From Zygnema cylindricum (Eukaryota > Streptophyta > Zygnematophyceae > Zygnematales > Zygnemataceae): a stretch of DNA of 64,000 bases. The stretch is taken from contig JBBHKE010000176.1 in assembly GCA_037447655.1 (NCBI GenBank), positions 124,001-188,000 on the forward strand, given 5' to 3'. Below, one piece after another: positions 1 to 10,683 of this stretch (positions within the stretch are counted from its first letter, which is position 1; each line of letters begins with the position of its first letter). Below the pieces are notes generated by a model. It searched no databases. It saw only the letters and a program-made list of their open reading frames with translations, and had not been told where the DNA came from. Position numbers and translations under genes: made by a program.

Positions 1-45
1 AACTTATTCATTGTAGACTCAAAAGTGGTTAGGAATTAAGGGGAG
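1..45 (+). mobile_element. 3' end of a copia-type element (family C), with polypurine tract
   Basis: The window opens in the last bases of an LTR retrotransposon whose body lies to the left. The stretch ends in a purine run (AAGGGGAG at 38-45) directly followed by TGTTGG, the usual polypurine tract / 3' LTR boundary. The same GGGGAG-TGTT arrangement recurs at 8115-8124, 13116-13125 and (minus strand) 44414-44405, which supports the reading. No coding remains here. Confidence 0.6.
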
Positions 46-929
46 TGTTGGAAATAAGAAAAAGGTAATTCCTATCCTACTTATAATTCTCAATGTAGAC
101 ACATGGAAAAAGTCGCGCGAGGAAGCCATGGTTGTCTATGGGAGCCAAAGCTAAAGGAGAGCAAGAGATAGAATGAATCATACCAAAATGGGTGACCCAA
201 ACGAGATTTGATCCTGGGACCTAGATGCAGAAACAGACGTACGCCTTATCCACTATGTCATAAGAGAGTTGTTGCAGATATAAGGTATGACAAGTCCGCA
301 AAGGTTATGAAACGATTTTTGACATAGAACCTATGGAGTATGATGGCCACAAACAACATTGTGCGCGCCGTCTAAATCGGACGGATGACATTTCGAAGAG
401 GACAACTCACGTAAGCGCCGACGGGACGGAATGGCTTTATTGGTGGCTTGCGCCAAACTAGCCACAAAGTGACACCTGGCAAGTCTCTAAAGGTCAATGG
501 AGGAAGACAAGAATAATCCATGGTATTGGGCATGGATTGTACACCATCTTTGATATTGCCGTAAAGTTGCCGTACAGTTTCTATGGCAGCTAGTAATTTT
601 TGTACATATTTCGCAGTACTTTACAGTCCTCTAATTTGCTAAGGGTTTAGTGAGCAGACTATGGGTGTAGGTAGTTGATACTTAGAGTTTTTTAGAAGCC
701 CTCTCTCGCAGAGGCCATTTATATAAATTTGTTGTTTTTGAATAGCCATAACTAACTGCTAAGGGAGCAAATTCATAAATTATTTTTGCGTTCGACTCAA
801 GGGAGTCTTGTCTTCATAGAGGTGAGGCTTGTTAGAGTTTTTGCCTTCCTTAGTGGTAGATATTCCTTGATAAACTATAGTGGGTCAGGTTTATCCTAGA
901 GGCTTTCTTCATCTTGCTAATTCTGTACA
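46..929 (+). repeat. LTR of copia family C (3' LTR)
   Basis: The LTR begins TGTTGG right after a polypurine tract and probably ends at ...TGTACA near 929. It is distantly similar along its length to the family-A LTR seen at 5177-5667 (3' part) and 8121-8636 (5' part). Shared landmarks are an AGCCATGG(T/C)TGTC block, a GATTTGATCCTGG block near 206-220, an ATCGGACGG block near 377, and an R-like segment with CTCTCTC near 700. The right end is an estimate because the partner LTR is outside the window. Confidence 0.6.
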
Positions 930-964
930 ACTATGGATTCCACACATTTTCATAATTATGTACG

Positions 965-3900
965 TGGTTCGTTACAAAAGCATTTTGTTAGCGCAAAGAC
1001 AAATTTGACTTATGAACATAGTAGAGAGTTTATTTTAACTATTTTTGTAAGCGCTAACAATATAAAGTGTATATTACCAATATTGTTATTAGCGCAAACA
1101 AAAAGTTGTGTTACAAACATTGTTCGAAGTATATTTTACCTCTTTTTGTGAGCGCGAACAATAAACGTTGTTAATTACAAATATCTTTTTTAGCGCCAAC
1201 TCAAATTTGTGATAGAAACATGGTTTAGGGTTTTTTAACTCTATTTTGTGTGCGTTAACAATAAACTTTGTTCTTTTATATTTTTGTTGTTAATGCAAAC
1301 ACAAATTTATGTTGCAAATATTGTTGAGGGTATTTTTTTACTCTTTTTGTGAGCGTTATAATAAACGTTGTTCGTTACAAGAATTTATTGTTAGCGCAAA
1401 CACAAATGTGAGTTATAAACATAGTTGAGATTTTATTTGAACTATTTTTGTGATAGCTTACAATATATAAGTGTTTGTTACCAATATTGTTGTTAGCCCA
1501 AACAAAAAATTGTGTTTTAAACATGGTTCGCAGTTTATTTTACCTCTTTTTGTGAACGCAGACAATAAACGTTGTTTGTTACAAATATCTTTGTTAGCGC
1601 AAACTCAAATTTGTGATAGAAACATGGTTTAGGGTTTTTTCAACTCTCTTTGTGTGCATTAACAATAAACTTTGTTCGTTAATATTTTTGTTGTTAACGC
1701 AAACACAAATTTGTGTAGCAAATATAGTTGAGGAATTTCTTTTACTGATTTTGTAAGCGTAATAATAAACGTTGTTTTTTACAAAAAAATATTGTTAGCG
1801 CAAACACAAATGTGAGTTATAAACATGGTTGAGAGTATATTTTAACAATTTTTGTGAGCGCTAACAATATAAAGTGTTTTTTACCAATATTTGTTGTTAG
1901 CCCAAACAAAAAATTGTGTTTTAAACATGGTTCGCAGTTTATTTTACCTCTTTTTGTAAACGCAGACAATAAACAGTGTTTATTACAAATATCTTTGTTA
2001 GCGCAAACTCAAATGTTTGATAGAAACTTCGTTTAGGGTTTTTTTTAACTCTCTTTGTGTGCGTTAACAATAAAATTTGTTGTTAAGATTTTTGTTGTTA
2101 ACACAAACACAAATTTTTGTTGCAAAAAAAGTTTAGGGTTTCTTTTTACTAATTTTGTGAGCGTAATAAAAAGCATTGTTCGTTACAAGAATTTATTGTT
2201 AGCGCAAACACAAATTTGAGTTATAAACATGGTTGAGAGTTTATTTGAACTATTTTTGTGAGCGCTAACAATATAAATTGTTTGTTACCAATATTGTTAT
2301 TAGCGCAAACTCAAAGTTGTGTTTTAAACATCGTTCGAAGTTTATTTTACCTCTTTTTGTTAGCGCGAACAATAAACGTTGTCTGTTACAAATGTCTTTG
2401 TTAGCGCAAACTCAAATTTATGATAGAAACATGGTTTAGGGTTTTTTTCAACTATCATTGTGTGCGTTAACAATAAACTTTGCTCGTTAATATTTTTGTT
2501 GTTAACGCAAACACATTTTTGTGTTGCAAATTTAGTTTAATTTTTCTTTCGCAACTATTTTTGTGAACACTAATAATAAAAAGTGTTTGTTACCAATATT
2601 ATTGTTAGTGCAAACACAAAGTTGTGTTACAAACATGGTTCGGAATATTTTTTACCTCTTTTTGTTAGCGGGAACAATAAACATTGTTTGTTGCAAATAT
2701 CTTTGTAAGCGCAAACTCAAATTTGTGACAGAAACATGGTTTAGGGTATTTTTTAACTCTTTTTGTGGGCGTTAACAACAAACATTGTCTTTAGTATTTA
2801 TGTTGTTAACGCAAACACAAATTTGTGTTGCAAATATAGTTAAGGGTTTCTCTTCAATGTTTTTGTGAGCCTAATAATAAACGTTATTCGTTACAAAAAT
2901 TTATTGTTAGCCCAAACAGAAATTTGAGTTATAAACATGGTTAAGAGTTTATTTGAAGTATTTTTGTGAGCGCTAACAATATAAAGTGTTTGTTGCCAAT
3001 ACTTTTTTAAGCGTAAACACAAAGTTATGTTTTAAACATGGTTCGGAGTTTATTTTACCTCTTTTTGTGAGCGCGAACAATAAACGTTGTTTGTTACAAA
3101 TATCTTTGTTAGCGGTAACTCAAATTTTTGATAGAGACATGGTTTTGGGATTTTTTTAACTCTCTTTGTGTGCTTTTACAATAAACTTTGTTCGTTAATA
3201 TTTTTGTTGCTAACGCAAACACAAGTTTGTGTTTCAAATATAGATGTGGGTTTTTTTTTACTGTTTTTGTGAGCGTAATAATAAACCTTGTGTTTAACAA
3301 AAAAATATTGTTAGCGCAAACACAAATTTGTGTTATAAAGATGGTTGCGAGATTATTTGAACTATTATTGTGAGCTCTAACAATATAAAGTATTTGTTTC
3401 CAATAATGTTGTTAGCGCAAACAAAAGTTGTGTTTTAAACATGGTTCAGAGTTTATCTTACCTCTTTTTTGTGAGCGGGAAAAATAAATGTTGTTTGTTA
3501 CAAATATCTTTGTTTGCCCAAACTCAAATTTGCGATACAAACATTGTTTAGGGTATATTTTTACTCTTTTTGTGTGCGTTAAAAATAAACTTTGTTCGTT
3601 AGTATTTATGGTTTTAACCCAAACACAAATTTGTGTGGCAAATATTGTTAAGTGTTTCTAATCACTGTTTTTTGAGCCTAATAATAAACGTTGTTCGTTA
3701 CAAGAATTTATTCTTAGTGCAAAGAGAAATTTGAGTTATATACATGGTTGAGAGTTTATTTGAAGTATTTTTGTGAGCGCTAACAATATATAGTATTTGT
3801 TACAAATATTGTTGTTAGCGTAAACACAAAGTTGTATTAAAAACATGGTTCAGAAGACATTTTACCTCTTTTTGTGCGCGCGAACAATAAATGGTGTTTG

Positions 3901-5175
3901 TTTCAAATATCTTTGTTAGCGCAAACTCAAATTTGAGATAGAAATATGGTTTAGGGTTTTTTTTAACTCTTTGTTGCAAACATAGTTTAGGGTTTTTTTC
4001 TACTGTTTTTGTGAGCGAAATAATAAACGATGTTTTTACAAAAAATGTTTTTAGCGCAAACACAAATTTGAGTGATAAACATGGTAGAGAGTTAATTTGA
4101 AATATTTTTTTGTGAGTGCTAACAATATAAAGTGTTTGTTGCCAATACTGTTGTTAGCACAAACACAAAGTTGTGTTACAAACATGGTTCGGAGTTTATT
4201 TTACATCTTTTTGTGAACACGAACAAAAAACGTTATTTGTTACAAAAATCTTTGTTAGCGCAAACTCAAATTTGTGATAGAAACATGGTTTAGGGTTTTT
4301 TTAACTCTCTTTGTGTGCATTATCAATAAACTTTGTTCGTTAATATTTTTGTTGTTAACGCAAACACAAATTTTTGTTGCAAATATAGTTTAGGGTTTTT
4401 TTTTACTCTTCTTGTGAACGTAGTAATAAACAATGTTCTTTACAAGAATTTATTGTTAACGCAAACACCAAATTTGAGTTATAAATATGGTTAAGAGTTT
4501 ATTTGAACTATTTTTGTGAGCGTTAACAATATAAAGTGTTTGTTACCAAAATTGCTGGTAGCGCAAACAAAAAGTTGTGTTACAAACATGGTTTGGAGTA
4601 TATCTTACCTCCTTTTGCGAGAGCGAACAATAGGCGTTGTTTGTTACAAATATCGTTGTGAGCGCAAACTCAAATTTATGATAGAGACATGGTTTAGGGT
4701 TTTTTTAACTATCTTTGTGTTTGTTAATATAAAAATTTTCGTTTATATTTTTGTTGTTCACGCAAACACAAATTTGTTTGGCAAATATAGTTGAGGGTTT
4801 TTTTTTTACTGTTTTTGTGAGCGTAATAATAAACTTTGGTTTTTACAAAAAGTAATTGTTAGAGCAAGCATAAATTTGAGTTATAAACATGGTTGAGAGT
4901 TTATTTGAACTATTTTTGTGAGCGATAACAATTTAAAGTGTTTCTTATCAAAATTCTGGTTAGTGTAAACAAAAAGTTGTGTTACAAACATGGTTCGGAG
5001 TTTATTTTACCTCTTTTTGTAAGCGCGAACAATCAACGTTGTTTGTTACAAATATCTTTGTTAGCGCAAACTCAAATTTGTGATAGAAACATGCTTTAGG
5101 GTTTTTTTTAATTCTCCTTGCGTGCGTTAGCAATAGACTTTGTTTGTTAATATATTTGTTGTTAACGCAAACAAG
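965..5175. repeat. Satellite array 1: ~101-bp monomers in ~404-bp higher-order units
   Basis: The array is AT-rich tandem DNA. Monomers of about 101 bp each carry a GTTAGCGCAAAC-like motif, then an ATGGTT-like block, T-runs and a GAGCGCTAACAA-like motif. Four monomer types (ATAGTTGAGGG, ATGGTTGAGAG, ATGGTTCGGAG, ATGGTTTAGGG) follow in fixed order, so the true period is about 404 bp: the GTTGTTAACGCAAAC block recurs near 1286, 1690, 2094 and 2499. One unit between 2499 and 2803 is a monomer short, and another is damaged near 3970. There are roughly 42 monomers. Short open frames inside are chance products and not genes. The inverted sister array is at 21586-23705. Confidence 0.95.
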
Positions 5176-5176
5176 T

Positions 5177-5667
5177 AAGCTAACATAAGCTAACGTCACG
5201 GATGTGGCAATCTATGAGTGGACGGCGGATATTAGAAAAGAGCGACCATGCCTCAAAAACGGATCGTAAGCGAGACAGCCATGCCGTTCCATTGCTGTAC
5301 ACGAAATACAGCGGCATCGGTACTTTCTTGTTATTTACAGTCTTATGATTGGGTAGGCACAGTAGTAGTAAAGGGTTCAGAAAGGGACTTAGGACTTAGA
5401 CATTTTTGAGGCGTCTCTCTCAGAAAGACCTTTTGTATTTATAGGCCATCTTTGGCCAGCCATAACATACTGTTCGGGAGAGCAAATCGAGAAATTCGTT
5501 TAGCTTCTAACTCACGGGAGACGGGCCTTTATAGGGGTGAAGTTGGCCTGAACTCTTGTTTGACTATGTGGCTTTTATTTGGTCTAAAAGTCATAGGGGA
5601 AAGTATTATCTTATAAGCTTCATATAAACTGGACATTTTGTGGGCCATTCGAGGTCACAGAATTACA
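5177..5667 (+). repeat. Truncated 5' LTR of copia element A1 (3' portion)
   Basis: The left end joins the satellite abruptly. The first ~80 bases (AGCTAACGTCACGG..., GAGTGGACGGCGGAT) match the end of the family-A LTR segment at 8551-8620. The rest resembles the second half of the family-C LTR (CTCTCTCAGAAAGACC, TATTTATAGGCC, the 'GGGAGCAAAT' block). It probably ends at ...AATTACA near 5667, just before the gag remnant. The 5' half is missing, so the satellite either replaced it or was joined to it. Confidence 0.6.
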
Positions 5668-6270
5668 AGTTATGGGCCCACCCTCTAGGGTGCCCATTTT
5701 CAATGGAACGGGGTTCATATACTAGGAAACTATGATAAGGGGTGCACTTTTTGAAAAACGGCCATGGGGCATTGTGAGTGGTCGTGTGCAGCGGCCATTT
5801 GCAAATCTGGGAGTTACACTTGGGTTTGGAGGAGCTTGATTCTCAAGAAGATCTGCGGAGGGAGATGAGGTAGATAATGATGGAAAAAACATCGTGCTGG
5901 ACAAAAATAAGGAGAAATGGAAAGAGAAACCCACAAAGATTGCTACTAGATCGATACCAATAGTGGTTGTTCAGAAAACCAAGGCAAATGATACAAAAAT
6001 CTAGGATTTCAACAACACACTAACAATTCATGTTATTCTCGGTCGTCTCACTCAAACAGTTGTTACACCTTACCTTCATATAGACAAGGCGGTCGATATG
6101 TGGGAGGCTCTTGTAAATATTTACAAGAGTGGTATGATTCAGCAGCAAAAGCTGGCTAAGCAGAAGGTGCAAGCATATGTTTACATAGGAGGGAAAATGC
6201 TTGATTTTTGCAATGACTTGTCTAGATTGTTTATGGAATTGGAGAGTGCTTGGAAACAGGAGACAGAGAA
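5668..6270 (+). pseudogene. gag remnant of copia element A1
   Basis: After a short leader there is a possible ATG at 5703 whose frame closes within ten codons. From about 5870 to 6270 an interrupted frame reads as a copia gag core, including the family-typical 'DMWEALVNIY' at about 6095-6125 and a helical 'LAKQKVQAY' segment. A TAG near 6002 breaks it. The remainder of gag, the zinc knuckle, the protease and the integrase are absent: at about 6270 the sequence jumps straight to the integrase-RT linker, which corresponds to 10015 in the neighbouring copy. It is a dead internal-deletion derivative. Confidence 0.7.
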
Positions 6271-8120
6271 AATTTGACCAAGAATGACTCTCTCTTGGAG
6301 CCACATTTTCTTGTTCAAACCGAGGAAAAAAACAAGGAAAGACCAAAAATGGATGATAAACGACCGGAGATGGACTCCACAGATAGGGGAGAAGATAAAG
6401 TCATTCAAAGAAATCCGAGATTACCCACCATTCCGGCTTTGGAGTTTGAAAGAGGGAGGAGAAGCAGCATGAGTCTTCAATAAAGACAAGTGAATAACAA
6501 GGTAAATAAGATGTCACATTTGAGTGAATCCTAAACTTATTCGGAAACAATTAATAGTCCAAAACGGAGTAGATAGATGACAGCCATTAAAAATGAGATG
6601 GCTTCCATTAAGGAAGCAAATACATGGGAGCCGGTGGACTATCTCCCAGGCAGAAAGTCGATTGGATGCAAAAGGGTGTTTAAGTTGAAACTCAACCCAG
6701 AAAACACTATCCAGCAGTAGAAGTCCAGATTAGTGGCCAAAGGGTTCACACACAGGGAAGGGATCGATTATGAGTAGAATTTCGTTTCGGTTGTTAGATT
6801 TCCCTCCGTCCGAATTCTACTTAGTCTGGCAGCATCGGAAGACATGGAAGTGCACCAAATGGACATCAAAACAACTTTCTAACACAGAGAATTAGAAGAA
6901 AACATCTTCATGCAACAGCCGGAGGGGTTTGTGGAGAAAGGGGAAGAAAGCAAGGTGTGCAGATTGATAAAGTCCCTTTATGGACTGAAGCAGGCCCCGC
7001 GCCAACGGAATAAGAAGCTGGATGAGTTTTTGACAAATCTGGGATATGTCCGAATCAGCTCAGATCATTCCATCTATCTCTTTGAGGATGAAAAAGGTGT
7101 AATTTTCATTGCAATCTATGTTGATGACTTGTTTTAATAAAATCAATGGAGAATATTAATGGACTGCAAAGGGATCTAAAAAGTAGATTTGAAATAAAAG
7201 ATATCGAGAGGCAAAATACATCTTGGGACTTCAGGTGGAGAGGGATAGAGAAAAGAAAATGATTAGACTAACTCAAAAAGAGACAATCGAAAACATGCTA
7301 AAAAAAATTCAAATAGATAAATCAATTAGTTGTACGACTCCAATGGATTTAAAGAATGGAAATGAGGGGAGTTCAAAAGGGGGAGTTATGATCTTAGATG
7401 CTGAGTTAAGGCAGGCGGAAAGAGAGTTTATAAAAAATATTCCGTACAGACAAGTAATCGGTAGCTTGATCAGTTTTATGAACTGTACCCGTTCTAATAT
7501 AGCGGCAGCTGTAGGAATATTACGTAGGAGTTTGAATGATCCTACGAAGAAAGATTGGGAAGTAGCTAGGAGGGTAATGCGGTACTTGATACGAACGAGA
7601 GATCATTGGTTGCATTTGGACAGGGATAATACTAACATCACTACTTGGAGTGATGCCAGCTATGGGGATGCTCCAATGAGGAGGTGTACATCAAGGTACG
7701 TGTTATATGTTGCGAATGGGGCTTGCTATTGGAGCAGCAAGCAACAAAAGGTCGTTGCTCAATCCACAATGGAGGCTGAGTACATGGCCTTTTGCTATGC
7801 TGTAAAAGAATCAATGTCAGTGAAATCCTTGCTCTAAGAGCTTTGATTTATGAAATGTTGTGTTGATAATGTAATTTGTGATAATTAGACTGCAATTGCC
7901 ATTGCAGCCAATCGAAAACATCATTTTAAAGCAAAGCACATAGATGTGAGAGTGAGTTTTGTAAGAGAAAAACTTAAGACTAAAATTATAAAATTGGAAT
8001 ATTGACTAGATGGAGAAATGGTTGCAGATATGATGACAAAACCTGTCCCATCTCCAAAACTGATATTTTTTAGAAAGAAATGTGGAATAAAAGAAAAGAC
8101 AGACTAGAAAATAAGGGGAG
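6271..8120 (+). pseudogene. Reverse transcriptase-RNase H remnant of copia element A1
   Basis: This is the 3' half of a Ty1/copia pol gene. A charged linker (ENDSLLEPHF-like in the sister copies) is followed by the RT core: 'GCKRVFKLKLNP' near 6667, 'MDIKTTF' near 6862, 'LYGLKQAP' near 6980 and the catalytic 'YVDDL' at about 7118. RNase H follows: 'MNCTRSNIAAAVG' near 7480, 'TWSDASYGD' near 7645, 'QSTMEAEYM' near 7762, then the DNQ-like and HFVRE-like tail to about 8090. Stops near 6718, 6775, 6880 and 7137 and a frameshift after 7140 make it non-functional. A GGGGAG polypurine tract at 8115-8120 precedes the LTR. The family (copia by domain order and motifs) is clear. Confidence 0.9.
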
Positions 8121-8636
8121 TGTTAAAAAATGTATTTCTAGTTATCTGTCCTAGACACCACCCTAAGTCTATATACTTGTTGTAGTCACACAGACTTAGG
8201 CAGCCATGGCTGTCTTCACACAGTCAAGTAGACACACTAAGGAAGAACACAGATGTGCCTCTAAAAAAATGAATTTGTGACCCGACCAGGATTTGATCCT
8301 GGTCCCTACACAGTCACCGCTGATCAAATAGTCGTCGGTCTTATACGTTGGATCTTGATGAAACACTACATGTATTGGGTGTGATCCGTATTTAAAAACA
8401 GTACCGATCTACATACTCCATTTAACTGATTACAAAACGAAACGAAAAGACATTGAATTTATAGGGACGTAATTAGTTGTCGACTTCAAATCGGACGGCG
8501 CACTATGGAGAAGATGCGCTAGAGTGGTCATTCACGGTTTGTAGGCTAACGTCGGCAGATGACACGTGGCAAGCCATGAGTGGAGGGCGGACATTGCAAG
8601 AAGAGCGACTATAGCTCAGGAACAGAAGCTCTCGAA
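8121..8636 (+). repeat. Family-A LTR segment shared by A1 and A2
   Basis: It starts TGTTAAAAAATG directly after the A1 polypurine tract, so it is the A1 3' LTR. It breaks off near 8630 inside LTR sequence and runs straight into the protease region of the next element, so LTR 3' half, leader and gag are missing. It contains a short palindrome, ACCAGGA-TTTGA-TCCTGGT (8290-8308), whose equivalent (GAGATTTGATCCTGGG) is in the family-C LTR. From 8157 onward the sequence is repeated at 13173. Confidence 0.75.
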
Positions 8637-10683
8637 TAAGGTTGGATCATTGACTTAGGTGCCTCTATCCATATGTGTAGAGAGAAACATATGTTTACCA
8701 AAATAAGAAAGATCCCTATTGTAGAGATAGAGTATAAGGATGGGAGAATAGTGACCACTAGGTTAGTGGGAACTATGGATCTAAAAGTCTTAGTTGAAGG
8801 TAAGACATCCATAGTCACTTTCCCCGATGATCTTTTTATTCCAGAGTTGAACAAGAATCTTATCTCTACCTTGGTCTTAGATGATAACGGTTTTGATAAT
8901 AGTACTAAGAAAGGAGTATTTGTTCCTAGCTATGAGGATGAAGTATATTTCACAGCTGAAAAAGGTAGCCAAAGAATATTTAGGCTGAATTTGAGTAATG
9001 GAAAGACGGGGGTTTACAATGCCAGTGTAAGTGATTTGATAATTTGGCATAAAAGGTTCGGGCATGTTCATAGATAGATTGAAAAAAATGAAAAAAATGG
9101 GAGTAGTTGAGAGAATTCATTTTGGAGATAATGAGACCTTAGATGACGTGCTCAAGGTAAGGCCCACACATTACCTTTCCCAAAAAACCGCAACCTATAA
9201 AGGTGAAAAGGTCTTAGATCAAATTCATACAAACATATGGGGACCGGCCAAAGTGCTGTCGGTTGGAGGGAAAAGATTTATGCTTACTATTATTGATGAT
9301 TGGCCTAGGTATTTTAGAGGTTATTTCTTGAAAAATAAATCTGAGGCACCGGTATATTTTAAAGAGTAAAAATCGTGGAGTGAGAAGCTTCATGAGATAC
9401 CTATAAAAAGAGTGAGGATTGATAATGGGGGGGAATACACCTCTAATCAGTTTGAGGATTTTTTGAAAGAGGAAGGGGTTCAACACCAAAAGACTATTCC
9501 AAAAATCCGGAACTAAACAATGTAGCGGAGAGACTAAAACGGACATTAAGTGATAGTGCCCGTAGTATGCTATCGGATAAAAAGATTAGAAAACGCTTTT
9601 GGGCAGAAGCTATAAACTGTGTTAATTACCTTAAGAATAGAGTCCTTACCTCGGCAGTGAAAGGTCAAACACCTTATGAAAGATACACCGGGAGAAAACC
9701 GGATATCTCACACTTAAAGGTGTTCGAAAGTCAAGTTTTTAGTCTAAACGCAGAAAAATATGATTGGAAGTTAGATGCAAAGGGAGAGCTGGGTTACTTA
9801 CTTGGATATGATTAAAATGTAAAGGGATATATATATTTTATGATCTCGAGAAAGAAGATATCATCATTATAAAACACTTAGTAGTTATGGATGAAGGAAA
9901 GTCACTAGATCCCTTTAAATATGCTAAACTAGTCAGAATTAGAATCGAATGCGAAAGTGAGTTAGATTCAAATTCTTTTAACCGAACTTTGGTTCAGCTA
10001 GACTTTGCAGATGAAGAGAAAAATCTGACCGAGAATGACTCTCTCTTGGAGCCACATTTTCCAGTTCAAACCGAGGAAGAGAACAAGGAAAGACCGGAAA
10101 TGGATGATCAACGACCGGAGATGGACTCCACGGGTAGGGGAGAAGTTGAAGTCATTCAGAGAAATCCGAGATTACCCACCATTCAACTTTGAATTTGAAG
10201 GAGGGAGGAGAAGCAACAAGAGACTTCAAGAAAGACAAGTGAATAATAAGGTAAGTAAGATGTCAAATTTAAGTGAACCCCGAAATCATTCGGAAACAAT
10301 TAATAGCCCGAAACGGAGTAGATGAATGATACCCATTAATGATGAGATGGCTTCCATTATAGAAGCAAACACATGGGAGCTTGTGGACTATCTCCTGAAC
10401 ACAAAGTCGATTCGATGGAAAAGGGTGTTTAAGTTGAAACTCAACCCACATAACACTATCGAGCAGTAGAAGTCTAGATTAGTGGCTAAATGATTCACAC
10501 AGAGGGAAGGGATTGATTATTATGAGACTTTCGCTCCGGTTGTTGGATTTTCCTCCGTCCGAATTCTACTTAGTCTGGCAACAGCGGAAGACATGGAAGT
10601 GCACTAAAATGGACATCAAAACGACTTTATAACACGGATAATTGGAAGAAAATATCTTCATGCAACAGTCGGAGGGGTTTTTG
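8637..10683 (+). pseudogene. Copia element A2 pol fragment: protease, integrase, start of RT
   Basis: Domains in order are: a protease end with the motif W-I-I-D-L-G-A-S (8643-8666), where copia proteases have D-S/T-G; GAG-pre-integrase with 'IIWHKRFGHVH' near 9038; integrase core to about 9830; an acidic linker (9887-10190); and the N-terminal RT (10330-10683). Integrase is damaged. The first catalytic Asp is Asn in 'HTNIWGP' (about 9227), the zinc-binding cysteines are not recognisable, and there are stops near 9367 and 9514. At about 10683, just inside the RT ('MQQSEGF'), the reading switches to another family's integrase region. An almost identical copy lies at 13653-15697. Confidence 0.88.

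Noticed and set aside
933-5199. Many 60-90 codon open frames within satellite array 1, and similar ones in array 2
   Set aside because: They follow the repeat period, are rich in Cys/Val/Phe from AT-rich repeats, occur on both strands and carry no conserved motif.
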